Positions 1 to 10,278 of a stretch of 64,000 nt of DNA are shown here, one piece after another. The stretch's first letter is position 1. Each line of letters starts with the position of its first letter. This DNA is from Bursaphelenchus xylophilus. Taxonomy: Eukaryota; Nematoda; Chromadorea; Rhabditida; Aphelenchoididae. The notes beneath the pieces were generated by a model. The model searched no databases. It had not been told where the DNA came from and saw only the letters and a list, made by a program, of their open reading frames with translations. The translations under genes and the position numbers were made by a program. Where the stretch lies: positions 11,656,001 through 11,720,000 of the forward strand of contig CAJFCV020000003.1 in the NCBI GenBank assembly GCA_904066235.2, read 5' to 3'.

Positions 1-130
1 TTTTTATCGATTTTCGGACAAATTCTGCAAAACAGGAGCCAGGAATATCCTACATATTTATCTTAGAAAAATGTAATCTAATACATCTACAAGTTTCACG
101 TATGCCAAGTTTCATGAAGACCTTAGTCTC
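1..130. repeat. Fam-A element relic, inverted
   Basis: Matches the interior-to-end part of Fam-A in reverse (the stretch with cttagaaaaatgtaatct and ccaagtttcatgaag). Truncated by the window edge. Confidence 0.5.
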
Positions 131-539
131 TCACTTCAAGCACATCTCCTGTAAAGTTTGACAGCCACAACAGCCCTTCACTTGTCAAAGATGTCTCTGT
201 TTTTTGCTTTTGTTTACCGCAACCCTCGCTCGGCATGGCGTGTTTGTTTTTTTGAACAGCATTTTTTATTATTTATTATTGCCGGAAAACGAGTTTAGTT
301 TTTGACAACGCCTCATCAGCATATGTTGTTCGAGCTTTCAGTCTCTTCTCTCTGGTCGATGATCGATGCGTTTTGAACAAATCTTTTTTATATTTCTTCA
401 GGAAAAAGACTGTGGAGATGGTATCCGATCACCGCTTCAGGACGCCAAGTCGTCTCAAAGCGACGACTAGGCGGTTTTTGGCCGGTGAAAGCTCAAATGA
501 GGCCACTTTAAGGCCCTAAATTTTTGGGAAGGATGTTTA
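131..539. other. intergenic, no gene seen
   Basis: No supported reading frame. The last part (473-529) is a direct repeat of 3294-3350 (ggtttttggccggt, then agctcaaatgagg), so even this stretch is partly repetitive. Confidence 0.5.
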
Positions 540-981
540 TAGGGGAAGTACTCCAAGTGCGACACTCAGATTTTGATGAAACTTGGCACAAATTTAGAAT
601 AATTGTTTCTAAGATATATGCGAGGATCCTAGCTCGCGCTTTGCTGAAACAACGGAGATTTTTAGACCGAAAGTCGGCCAAAATTTAGGACTTTTTGCCG
701 AATTTCGGCACGAAAAGTTTCATGCCTATTTCTACCGCAAAGGATAATGTTTCTACAAAAAATCAAATTTTTCCGCGCGAAACTGCCAAAGTTATGGCCA
801 AAAAGCGTTTTTCTCTCTGACCGCTGTCCACGTTTAGCGTGCTCTCTCAAAAATCGTTCGATATCTCGGCGGGGCCCGCAAAGCGCGAGCTAAAACTTTC
901 AGGAATTGATTTTATCCCTACCCGACGTGTGTGCAAAATTTAAAGAAAATCTGAGAGTCGCACTTGGAGTTACTTCCCCTG
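540..981. mobile_element. Fam-A element, full length
   Basis: A 442-bp element with inverted ends (taggggaagtactcc and ggagttacttcccctg) and the 3-bp target duplication TTA at 537-539 and 982-984. No coding capacity. The 3-bp TNA duplication suggests a PIF/Harbinger-like mobiliser, which is an inference. Confidence 0.8.
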
Positions 982-1230
982 TTAGTTTTGTTCATAAATT
1001 TTTTGGTTAAAATACGCCACTAAAGCTTTGATTTCTTTAATTTTTAAAGATATGAGCGTACTGTGAAAATTTTTACGGATTTTATGTCTCGACTCTAATC
1101 GAAGGAATTCCAAAGGGATTTTTACGGCCTACCAAGGCCGGGAAAAATGATTAAAAAGGTTATATTTCATATTTTTGAAGCCTTTAGGCATCAATAATAA
1201 TAAATATCATAGCAAAAAAATATCAAATGT

Positions 1231-1361
1231 TATCTGTCGAGAAAAAAATGTGGATTTGTCGCACCTTAGAATCGCCCCTCATCGCTTTCCGACGGCTAGC
1301 AGAAAATTTAATGCGAGAAATATTATTCCGAAAAATCCGCATTATTTTCTCGACAGACTGA
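1231..1361. mobile_element. Fam-B element, diverged
   Basis: Ends ctgtcgagaaaaaaatgtgg and ccgcattattttctcgacag form the inverted pair of the family; several substitutions mark it as old. Confidence 0.6.
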
Positions 1362-1989
1362 CAAAACAGGTTTTCTATACTTTACCCGCCTCCACATTCA
1401 ATATTAACATTTCCATTTGCCTAACGCTTGCGAAAACCAATTAATTTTTATGCTCTCGCTGACCTTATTTACATAGTCGGCCAAGTGAATCAGCTAGTCA
1501 TGGAGGTCTAGCATTTCTTGTGCTCTCTTGCCCTTCCTTGGCTAGACCTCGTTTTAAAATTTGATGGAAATTCAACAACGCATGGGGAATTTTTTAATGC
1601 TAACAAAAATTGATATGCTCTGAGGTGGAACGGACATTGGATGAGTAAAAATTTATGAAATTTTGAGCACTTTGGAGGCCTTTTCAAAGTGGATTTTGCA
1701 GGGGTTTTTCGATGGGAAAATATTTTAAAAATTTTTTTTTTAATATTATTTTACATCGCTTGTCAAATGCGGCACATTTTGACAAAATTCAAAGCTGCGA
1801 AAAGCATTTTTTGCTCTTATTAGGTTGCTGAAACGTTCCCAAAATAAATATTTTTTCTCCGCGCGACTTTGGCAGATATAGGGCCTAAAAATCGTTATTC
1901 TATCTAATTCCTCTTCACACTTGACGTAAAAAGGTGATCCGATATGTTGATTGCTGTTGTAAAGTTTAGCGAAATTGGGAAGTGGTATT
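1362..1989. other. intergenic, no gene seen
   Basis: AT-rich, with no coding frame, RNA gene or element boundary that I can support. Confidence 0.4.
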
Positions 1990-2549
1990 AGAACGGGTTA
2001 TAAACTTGCTGTCATCAGCTCTTTTCCTCACAATCAGACATACGCGAGGCTCCTATCTCACGCTTTGCAGGAACGACGGAGAATTTTAGCCCGAAAGTTG
2101 GAAAAAATGAGACATTTTCTTTTCAATTTTAGCGCGAAAAGTTTCACATGTTTCTGGTGTAGAAGGTAATAAATATTTACACAAAAAATATCAGTATGTC
2201 GGGAAAATAACGGCGGATCATCGCGCCTCGGAATCGCCCTTCGTCGCTTTGCGACTGCAATCCGTGGCTGGGGATTTGGTACGCGATAGCGGCGAGACAT
2301 TTTGATGCGACCATCCGCCGTTATTTTCCCGACAGACTGATAAAACTTTTCCGAGCGAAACCGGCAAAAATATCACCAAGAAGTGTTTCTCTGCCCGCTC
2401 TCCGCCTTTCGCATACTCTTTCGGCCGTAATAATCCTTGAATGTCTCGGCTGCCCCTTGAAAGCCGGGGCTAAAACTTTCAGAGATTGATACGTATCATA
2501 TGCCCAAGGCGTACGTAAAATTTCAAGAAAATCTGAGGATTACACTTCA
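1990..2549. mobile_element. Fam-A relic carrying a nested Fam-B copy
   Basis: Fam-A body sequence (cgcgaggctcctatctcacg, later cggggctaaaactttcagag) is split by the Fam-B element at 2191-2340. Its end abuts another fold-back element at 2550. Confidence 0.6.
2191..2340. mobile_element. Fam-B element (CGGCGG subtype)
   Basis: Inverted ends tcagtatgtcgggaaaataa and ttattttcccgacagactga. TA stands on both sides (aaaaata before, taaaact after), inside Fam-A sequence that is continuous once the insert is removed. This supports a TA target as in Tc1/mariner-type elements. Confidence 0.8.
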
Positions 2550-3083
2550 GGGGGATGTTTCACGTACAAAAGGGCACTAACTTGAGTTAGCCGCATCACG
2601 CAAAAAGCGGAGAGAGCAGGGAAAAAAAGGACTGCTAACTTGAGTGACCTCTTTTCCTTTTGATCGGCGAATCGGGCGACTTTTTATGGGCCTGGCCGGA
2701 CATTTTAGGTCATAACTTTTGATACAGTGGACCAATTTACGCCCTTCAAAAAAAAATATTAATGCTGGTTGTACGCAGAACGCATGGATATAAATTCTAA
2801 AATTTCCTTCTAAATTATGCAAATTATATGCAAATTATTTTTCTTGGTATCTTAAAGTTCGTATTTTAATAAAATCTTTATATACGCATATCCGTTATGT
2901 TCTCAGCATCAACACGTTTTTTGAAGGGCGTAAATTGGTCTACTGTGCCAAAAGTTATGGCCCAAAATGTTTGGCCAAGGTCGATAAAAAGTCAGGTCAC
3001 TCGAGTTACCACTCCTCTTTTTCGCTTTTTGCGTGATGCCGCTAACTCAAGTTAGTGCCCCTCTTGTACGTGAAACATCCCCC
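2550..3083. mobile_element. fold-back element with about 200-bp arms
   Basis: Begins gggggatgtttcacgtac and ends gtacgtgaaacatccccc. The arms share cactaacttgagttagc, gcatcacgcaaaaagcg and ccaatttacgcccttc in inverted order. No coding capacity; the target duplication is not clear. Confidence 0.75.
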
Positions 3084-3479
3084 AGATATTTCTCTTGTTC
3101 TTAATTTTCTAGGTTTCTATATCCCACCCGTTTGATTTTTCAACAAATTGGCCTCCGATCGCTTGTTTATATCCCATTAAAATTGTTTTAGTTTTTGTCT
3201 TCCGTCTTGAAGGGGGATATCATCAATCAAGTGGGGAGAACGCGAGACATTTAAACACGGTGTGTCAATCTGCGAAAAAGAACGTATTTATTGGGTTTTT
3301 GGCCGGTCAAAGCTCAAATGAGGCAATTTTCAGGCCCTAAATTTTTGTGAAAAAGATATTTTTTTGAGCGTGAAAAGGTTTGTTTGTAAAATACGCTTGA
3401 AAAACTTCTGAGTTGTTATTTTTGTGCACACTATTAGCATTTTCACAAAGTGAGCCTATGAAAGTCATTTATAGACCCC
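3084..3479. other. intergenic, no gene seen
   Basis: Contains the second copy (3294-3350) of the direct repeat at 473-529. No coding evidence. Confidence 0.4.
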
Positions 3480-3845
3480 ACAAATTTTAGCTCGCGCTTT
3501 GCAAACACAGCTGAGCTCGATCTTTGTGAGCGAGTGAGCTGAACTCGGAGACGTTCAGAGTGAAAACACTTTTTTTTGTCGTATCTTTGTCATTTTTTGC
3601 GCGGAAAAAATAGTTTTTTTGTGGAAACATTACCCTCTACAGTAGAAATAGGCATGAAACTTTTCATAGCAAAATTCGCAAAAAAAAAAGTCAAAATTTT
3701 TTCAATTTTCGACCAAAAAAATCTCGGTCGTTTTTGCAAAGCGCGAGCTATATAGGAGTCTCACGTACATCTTATTGTTAGAAAATTACTGTAAATTTAC
3801 GTCAAGTTTCACCAAAATCTGGATCTACCCCTAAGTTCGAGAACT
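3480..3845. repeat. Fam-A relic
   Basis: Carries agctcgcgctttgcaaacac near one end and gcaaagcgcgagctatatag near the other, plus the internal segment that reads ggcatgaaactttt in Fam-A. Confidence 0.55.
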
Positions 3846-3891
3846 CTCCCTGCAAACCTAATTATTTTTTTTTTTTATTTTTTCATTCCAG

Positions 3892-4115
3892 AATTGTTCA
3901 GAATTAATCCCGCTGTTTTAATGGCCAATGACTTCCTTCTCGAGCTGAAATGCCATTTCCCAAACGACCTTTCCACACAAAGAACTTTGGCCAACGCACT
4001 TCCCACAAGGCAGATAATTAGAGCCAAGAAGTGGGGGGAAATTAGTCTTTATCGCGAACTTGTTCTTGTTTTCTGTAGTCTTTTGCCGGAGGGACATGAT
4101 TTTCGAATTTTTTAG
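3892..4115 (+). CDS. possible orphan exon, unrecognised
   Basis: A good acceptor (tttttcattccag) is followed by an open frame with higher GC than its flanks. The first ATG in frame gives about 64 residues beginning MANDFLLELKCHF, ending at a TAG. No domain, signal peptide or partner exon was found and the frame may be fortuitous. I do not recognise the product. Confidence 0.2.
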
Positions 4116-4229
4116 AATGCCAGGGAAATCTTATGTGGCTTGAAGGGATTATTGCTTACAAAGCTTTCACTTATTGTCACGATTCTTTCAAGCCAAAAAT
4201 CAGTGTTATTACAGTATCACAGATTACTT

Positions 4230-4520
4230 TGAAGTCTCACAAGAATATGGGCGTGTATTGCGGCGGTCGGATATTAGTAAAAGTGGGCACAAATTTTGAT
4301 TGTTTCTTTTTGAAGCCCTTTTCAAAAGTTTCTATGCAGAAACGACCGAGATTTTTATGCCAAAAATTGGAGGAAAAAATATGACCATTTTTGACAAATT
4401 TTGGCATCAAACGTTTCATGCTTATTTCTACCGTAGAGAGTAATGTCCCCACAAAAAATCAATCTTTTCCATGCGAAACTGATAAAGACATTAGTCTTTT
4501 AGCAAAATCGCTAGAGTGAT
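4230..4520. repeat. Fam-A relic
   Basis: Degenerate body of the family (acaaattttgattgtttc, cagaaacgaccgagattttt, ccacaaaaaatcaatctttt) without recognisable ends. Confidence 0.5.
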
Positions 4521-4528
4521 TTTTACTA

Positions 4529-5329
4529 TTAGGTTGGATTATAAGTTATGACCAGATTGCCACGGCTCTGAAGCTGGCTCTTGGCTTCGGCTCCGAGCCG
4601 GGAGCCAGAGCCGGAGCCGGAAATTTTGGGCGTGGCTCCGGCTCCCGAGCCCAAAGTCGGAGCCAGGCTTCTCAGCGTTCAGAAAAGCAAAAATTTCATG
4701 ATCTTGTTAAATCAAATTGCTTGAAAAATACTGGGAAGGATGTGTTGCATACGGCTTGGCTGCAAAAACGTTGGGTGTATGATCTATGGCACTAATAACC
4801 TTTATTTTTGGAAAAGTGTTTTTAAAAATTATTTTGCACGGGAGCCGGTATTCGGAGCCGGAGACCCTTTCAAATTTTTCATGGGAGCCGGGAGCCGGAG
4901 CTGCAAATTTGGCCTCGGCTCCGGCTCTGGGAGCTAAGAGCCGGAGCCGAAATTTTGACCGTGGCAATCTCTGGTTATGACCATAATCTTCTAAAATTCC
5001 TAAAACTTTAATGATGCTTTTTTCCGATGCTGTGTCAGCGTTTTCTACGACCCTGCAAGACTATAATAACACCAATCCGAGACCAGCAGCGGTTGGCAGA
5101 GAGACATGACTTGAGTTGTTTTGTACCCTGCCATAATCGGGGCATTTCCGAGTTTTTAGCAATAGAAAATCTCGGCTATGCCGTAAGACTTTTTAATACG
5201 CACTAGATGAAACTTAGATAAGCCCTCTATTAGTCTATAAGTGTGTTGAACTAAGGAGGGATCTGAGCTAGGAAATAGTCGACGTCAAACTTTTGCAAGA
5301 AAATGGTCATAACATATTATCCAACCTAA
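4529..5329. mobile_element. TA-flanked inverted-repeat element
   Basis: Ends ttaggttggattataagtta and tattatccaacctaa form an inverted pair of about 30 bp. TA stands on both sides (4527-4528 and 5330-5331). About half its length is a younger hAT-like insertion (4553-4973). No coding capacity. Confidence 0.7.
4553..4973. mobile_element. hAT-like MITE rich in GAGCCGGAGCC
   Basis: A 421-bp insertion with ends cagattgccacgg and ccgtggcaatctctg and an exact 8-bp target duplication GTTATGAC (4545-4552 and 4974-4981). Both the 8-bp duplication and CAGAG-type ends are hAT hallmarks. The interior is a degenerate run of ggctccggctcc and its complement. Confidence 0.85.
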
Positions 5330-6631
5330 TACAAGCACTATTTTTTCGAATTTTTTGGCTATCTAATGCCAGTGGGGACTTTTAACGTATAGAAACGTTC
5401 TTCACGCCCGAAATATTTCTCTCTCACATCTGCGAATTGAACTTTTCCCCGGCCCCAAAGTTCAAAAATGATTCGAAAGTGCCATCTGATATGACGTGGG
5501 TGTAAATGCCACTTGATGATAAATTGGTTATATCCAACCCTCGCTAATGACATTTGAGGTTCTCTCCGACTTTTCGCTTTCATGCGAACGCTCGGGTGAG
5601 AATTGAATTACATTTTTTTTTTATTTTCGAAAGGGATTTCCGCGAAAACGGCCGGATTTCTGAAGCCAATATGACTATAAATCTATACTTTTTGCGTTAC
5701 TTTTTGCCAGAGACTTTGGCTGACGTTACTTTTTAGAGGTCTTACGGGCATTTTTATTTAAATTTTTGAATAGTACATGGCAAGAAAGTCAAGTTTGGTG
5801 CTAATTTTTGTTGTTTACTCTTTATCTTTTTCTCTTCCTTGTCGTAATCAGATTTACGAGGGAAGCCTTCCAAGTGCAATGCTCGGATTTTCTCGAAACT
5901 TTGGACACACGCCAGGCATGGCTAAATATTAGCATTTTCATAAAGTCCGTAGACTTTTTTTGTCGTAGGTTGTGCTTAGTGCAAAAACGGGACGTTGCGG
6001 TGGCGCGAGAAAAAAATTGACTATGCAAATGGTAAAAGTTCCTTATTTTGGCCACAATTTATAACTTTGCGGAAACTGGTCGAAATTAGCCCAAATTTAG
6101 CGTGCACGCTCAATTCATCGTTGTCAATGCCCGGACAGTGGATTTAGTTAGTGAGATACCTTCTTTTTTACGAACCACCTTACCCTTCAAAAACGGCTGC
6201 AGCCTGCGATTTTACACTTTATACGATGATGTCCGGAACTAAATTTATTGCCTCCGTATGGAACTAAATGAGTCGTCACAGCCTTCGTAGGTACCCTTAA
6301 AACTATAGAGCTATTATAGTAATTCAGTGCCAGCTAGGTCGAAGCGTTTTTCCTAACTTTAGTGCCCAAGCTTGGGCGCAGTTCGCGGAGTACCTTTGTT
6401 GTGGCCAAAATAAGGAACTTTTTCCTGGACTTGCACGCCTATGACAAAAAATCTACGCACTTTCTGAAATAACTAGTAGTATCAATTCCTGAAGATTTTA
6501 GCTCACGCTTTGCGGGGATAGCCGGGATACTTTTCGTGGCAAAGTTTGCAAAAAGTGTCCCATTTTCTCCGACTTTCGATCTATGTAAAAACCTTGGTCA
6601 TTTTTGCAAGTTGCGAGCCAGGAGTCTTATA
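5330..6631. other. intergenic with Fam-A relics
   Basis: Fragments resembling Fam-A occur near 5860-5960 (aagccttccaagtgcaatgc) and 6480-6630 (agctcacgctttgc). No coding frame is supported in between. Confidence 0.4.
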
Positions 6632-6784
6632 AGTCTGTCGGGAAAATAATGTGGAATTGTCACTGTAAAATGTCTAGCCTTCTTCGCAATCCCGCACCAA
6701 ATCTCCGGCCGCAGCTTGACGTCGCAAAGCGATAATGGGCGATTTGAAGTCACAAAAAATCCAAATTTTTTTCCCGACAGACTG
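6632..6784. mobile_element. Fam-B element
   Basis: Ends agtctgtcgggaaaataatg and ttttcccgacagactg; interior with the family signature gcgataatgggcgat. Confidence 0.7.
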
Positions 6785-7039
6785 GTATACAAGTTTCGTT
6801 AAAATCTGAGCGTCCCAATCTGTCAGCCAATTTTTTTTTGATTTTTTCAAAATTTTATTATCATAATGTCGCAATAATTTTTTTCTCCCATTGTTTATCC
6901 CAAGAGACCCTAGGATAAGTGGCTTAAAAGAAGTGCAATGTCTCTTGTTTTTTGTTATTGCTTCCCCCACAAATTTTTGCAAAACAAACAAGCCAATTCA
7001 ATTACTGATCTAGGCCAAATATGGTTCTCTGCCGGCTCA

Positions 7040-7193
7040 TTATTAGTATTCACAAAGTGCATGGACATTTGTTCTCTTTTGCACGGTGTATTTTTAATTT
7101 CTTTCCGTCCCTTGTCGCCAACGCACAGTGCATAAAAATGAAATTACTTTTCGCTTCAGCGACGCGGTACAACATTATGCTCATTATTTTCCC
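7040..7193. repeat. Fam-D half and Fam-B half, joined
   Basis: 7045-7140 is the left half of Fam-D (cacaaagtgcatggacattt, ttgtcgccaacgcacagtgc). 7146-7193 is the right half of a Fam-B element (cttcagcgacgcggtac, ctcattattttcccgaca). Confidence 0.55.
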
Positions 7194-7313
7194 GACAAAA
7201 ATGAAAATGTATATTATAGTATATATGCATATTGTAGTATCTTCAGTCATCACCAAGCCCTTGAGAGCATGCCAATGCATTGCTGAGCCTCCACAAATGC
7301 CAAATCCTTCAAC

Positions 7314-8421
7314 ATGTCGATGTGGTTAGTGATTGCCTGTTTCGTCCTGCCTGCGGCCGTCTTCTCTCTGTGCGGCTTCATCGCCTGGTTGCGGATGTGG
7401 CAGTTGGGGCGACGACGAGAGAAGAAAGTGTTCCAGCAACTGGAAGAGCATGTTCGGCAGCGATATGAGTAAGTTCAAGCGGCTTGTCTTGTTATTCGGA
7501 CCGTTTTAGATTACGAGTAGAGTACGTGTAGATGCTTTATCTTCTTGCTTTATTGTGGAAATGTAAGCGTGTGAGAGTGCGGAGAAGTGTTTTTTGTTAC
7601 AGAAGAGTGGATTTTTATAGGTGTACAACGAATTCACATAAGATAGATGTCTATTTTCAGTCTGTCGGGAAAATAATGTGGATTTGTCGCGTTTTGGACT
7701 TGCCCATCATCGCTTGCAACGGCTAGCCCACGACTGAATTTTAGTTATTGCGACGAGGCTAGATATTTTGTTGCAACAAATCCACATTATTTTCCCATCT
7801 GACATAAATTTAGATGCGAGATTCCTAGCTTGCGCTTTCCAGAAACTTTAAGTTTCCAAAAATTGGCACTTTTTTTGAATTTTGGCTTCAAAAATTTCAT
7901 GCCTGTTTTAATGTAAAGGGCAATATTCCCATAAAAAATCGTTTTTTTCATGCGAAACTGGCAAAGACATGGCAAAAAAAGCGTTTTTCTGTCTGACCGC
8001 ATTCTGCGTTTCGCCTACTCTTTCGATCGCCAAAGATCAGTATCTCGGCTGCGTTTGCAAAGCGTGAACTAAAACTTTCAGGAATTGATACGTGGTTAAC
8101 GATCAACATGTGTGCCAAGTTAAAAAAATCTCTGAGTGGCATTCCCCTTGTTAGGTAACAAAATGAACCTCCCTACTGCAAAGCCGCACTAAAAGCGAGT
8201 AATTTTTTGGTGCAGTTCAATATGTGATTGTCTTACATTCGAGACACAAAACTTGCCGTAATAGAAACTATCAAGGGACATTGCGTATTTTACAAAGAGT
8301 ATTCTATAATTCTTTCAGAGCCTGCCGTCACGGTCGTCTTTCCGCCCATGGAACGTTGCGAACCGGCTCCACACAGGTCGATCTTCCATTAAAGTCCGAG
8401 AAACAAGTTCTTTTCGTTTGA
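7314..8421 (+). CDS. small single-pass membrane protein, two exons
   Basis: Exons 7314-7468 and 8319-8421 join through a canonical gtaagt donor and a ttctttcag acceptor to give 85 residues. The N-terminus (MSMWLVIACFVLP onward) is one hydrophobic segment, about residues 4-25, followed by WLRMWQLGRRREKK, so a type III or signal-anchor topology with a basic charged tail in the cytosol is likely. A short helical, charged stretch (QQLEEHVRQRY) follows, then a polar tail ending KQVLFV. The 850-bp intron carries a Fam-B element and a Fam-A relic. The first exon is convincing. The second is chosen because it is the only clean acceptor in phase, and another frame of that exon also reads open. I do not recognise the family. 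Confidence 0.55.
7658..7803. mobile_element. Fam-B element in intron
   Basis: Left end cagtctgtcgggaaaataat intact; right end decayed to cacattattttcccatctga. Lies in the only intron of the membrane-protein gene. Confidence 0.7.
7804..8155. repeat. Fam-A relic in intron
   Basis: Body sequence tagcttgcgctttccagaaa, then ccgcattctgcgtttcgcc and ctttcaggaattgatacg; ends near cattccccttgttag. Confidence 0.6.
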
Positions 8422-8682
8422 AAAGAAAGCGGAAGTTCTTGTACTTCATTATGATTACTGTTGTTTTTAACAAGTTTTTGTTGTATACCGATATCATGTA
8501 CATAAATTTGAAAGTGTATCATGTATATTTGAAGATCTTTTCTTGCTAGGAGGATAAAATCTACGTGCGTTTCATTAGTTGCTGATCCCATCTTCATTCA
8601 TCGCGTCTTCGCTTTTCCAGCGATCTCTCGACTTGCTCCATTTAGCGTTGGCTACGAATTGGCCATACATTGATTGCTGGTA

Positions 8683-8919
8683 CAGTGGCGGACCTGATCC
8701 AGTGGCAAAAACGTACCATTTTTCCGGGAAGAATCAAAAATGAGGCAGAATAGCTCCCTCTTCAAGTGAAAGGACTACGATTTCAAAAGCGCTCTTTTTG
8801 TGAGGCGCGCGCTCTTCAAAACACGGTTTTCTTAGTTGTAGAGGGAGGTATTTTGCTGCGCTTTTGGAAATCCCCGAAAGCAAAATTTTACGTTTCTTGC
8901 ACATTGAATCAGGCTCGCC
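8683..8919. mobile_element. Fam-C element, eroded
   Basis: Starts cagtggcggacctgatcc after TA; the right end decays to attgaatcaggctcgcc. The interior halves are inverted copies (tcaaaagcgctctt, then aggtattttgctgcg). Confidence 0.7.
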
Positions 8920-9310
8920 AATATATCTTGAAATCTCTTTGATCGTTGGCTACTGGCCCCGGCACAAACAACCCTTTGCGCCCGCAACGGCATTGGTAAT
9001 CAAGCAAATACAGAACCAAATCACCCACACTCGTTCTTTCAAGAGCTCCTGAAAATCCACAGCACGCATCCGGAGCATTGCCTAGGACCCATAATCGAAC
9101 AAAACAAACAAGCTGATCGTACTGCATCCATTAAAAAATTTTTGAACTTTTGCTCATTTTTCCGTATTTCCGAACACAAATTTTCCAGTGGGCAACCAGC
9201 TATATCCACAAAAATAGCATGTGGGCTTAGTTTCCCAACAAATTCTGTAGTCTGTTGCCTTACAATTGCAACTAAAAAAACTGCTCAAATACGGATATTT
9301 GGACTAAACT
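8920..9310. other. upstream region of the next gene, no coding seen
   Basis: Unique-looking sequence between a Fam-C element and the TATA box of the secreted-protein gene. No motif is repeated or palindromic enough to name. Confidence 0.4.
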
Positions 9311-9314
9311 GGGA

Positions 9315-9322
9315 TATAAAAG
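9315..9322 (+). promoter_or_regulatory. TATA box
   Basis: TATAAAAG lies 41 bp before the start codon of the secreted-protein gene at 9356, a typical core-promoter spacing with a very short leader. Confidence 0.7.
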
Positions 9323-9355
9323 AGGGATCAGTTCCCAGAGAGGATATCGTTGAGA

Positions 9356-9852
9356 ATGATGCAAAAGCTCGCTATTGTCTTTGTGTTGGCTGTGCTCGGT
9401 GTTGAGGCCAAAGAATGTGTTGCGAATGAGACCACCGGCACCGTGGTGTTTGGAGTTAATCTGAGGGGTACACGTAAGTTCCATAAGCGTCTCGATTAAA
9501 AAATAACCGCATTTTTGCACATCCAAACGATATATTTCCAGTTATCATCAACACTACCAGCAACGCCAACATCAGTGTTGACCCCGAAGCCGACTATGTT
9601 GGGGTCCCCGTGAAAGTCTTTGCGATCTTTCAAAAGGAATTTGATGATGATCTTCCAATCCGAGAGTTCTTCAACAAGCGCACGTTGTACCTGAACATTA
9701 CCATCGAAGGTGAAAGTTTTGGCGCAAATAGTATTCATGGAATTACGTTGAACACAACCGAGGGAGACCAGTGGTTCTTCGGGAAGCCGATCGGAAATGA
9801 AATCTGCAGAATTCTGCGCGCCAAAACTGATCGCCCATCCCAAGCAAACTAA
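9356..9852 (+). CDS. secreted glycoprotein, uncharacterised
   Basis: Exons 9356-9473 and 9542-9852 join in phase (gtaagt donor, tatatttccag acceptor) to give 142 residues. Residues 1-18 are a clear signal peptide (MMQKLAIVFVLAVLGVEA). The mature chain has two cysteines (21 and 128), which could pair, and five N-glycosylation sequons (NET, NTT, NIS, NIT, NTT), so a secreted glycoprotein is likely. Two start codons are adjacent; the first is taken. Size, signal peptide and beta-strand-like alternation recall small nematode secreted proteins, but the transthyretin-like cysteine and VxGxLxC motifs are absent. A TATA box precedes it and an AATAAA follows 19 bp after the stop. I do not recognise the family. 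Confidence 0.85.
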
Positions 9853-9870
9853 GAGTTCTTTCTTTATTTT

Positions 9871-9876
9871 AATAAA
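9871..9876 (+). terminator. polyadenylation signal
   Basis: AATAAA shortly after the TAA of the secreted glycoprotein gene. Confidence 0.7.
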
Positions 9877-10231
9877 TTACGGCATCAGAGTTTCTTGAAT
9901 CTTTTGAAAAAGTTTTGTGAACATTGACTTAGGTACGTCAAGGTCGGAAAAAAGTATGTATTCTTTGGCATAAGGTGAAGCGTTGAACGTCATAGATACG
10001 CATTAGACATATGAAATGTAATTCTTCAATCTCTTTAGCCTCTCAGAAGCAAGGAGTCGTGAAATCCAACTGGGAATTTAAAAAAATGCTCGCTAGCTAG
10101 GGCGTAGAGCAAAAATAGCAGCTAATAAAAGGTGATCCTAGACCAGTTTTTTACGCTCTTTCAAATGGTGTATGTCTCAAGAAAAAACCAGGATGCGCGG
10201 TTTTGCCGATCCCTTGTCATTGTTAGGTATA
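9877..10231. other. intergenic between convergent genes, nothing seen
   Basis: Separates two convergent genes; no repeat family or coding frame recognised. Confidence 0.4.
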
Positions 10232-10237
10232 TTTATT
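10232..10237 (-). terminator. polyadenylation signal
   Basis: TTTATT on the + strand, i.e. AATAAA on the - strand, 42 bp past the stop of the Cys-rich gene. Confidence 0.6.
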
Positions 10238-10278
10238 GAATAGTTATCGTATGTACAACCCAAATTACATGTATATTT

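Noticed and set aside
9356..9852. Transthyretin-like assignment for the 142-residue secreted protein
   Set aside because: Size and signal peptide fit, but the conserved cysteine and GxLxC motifs are absent.
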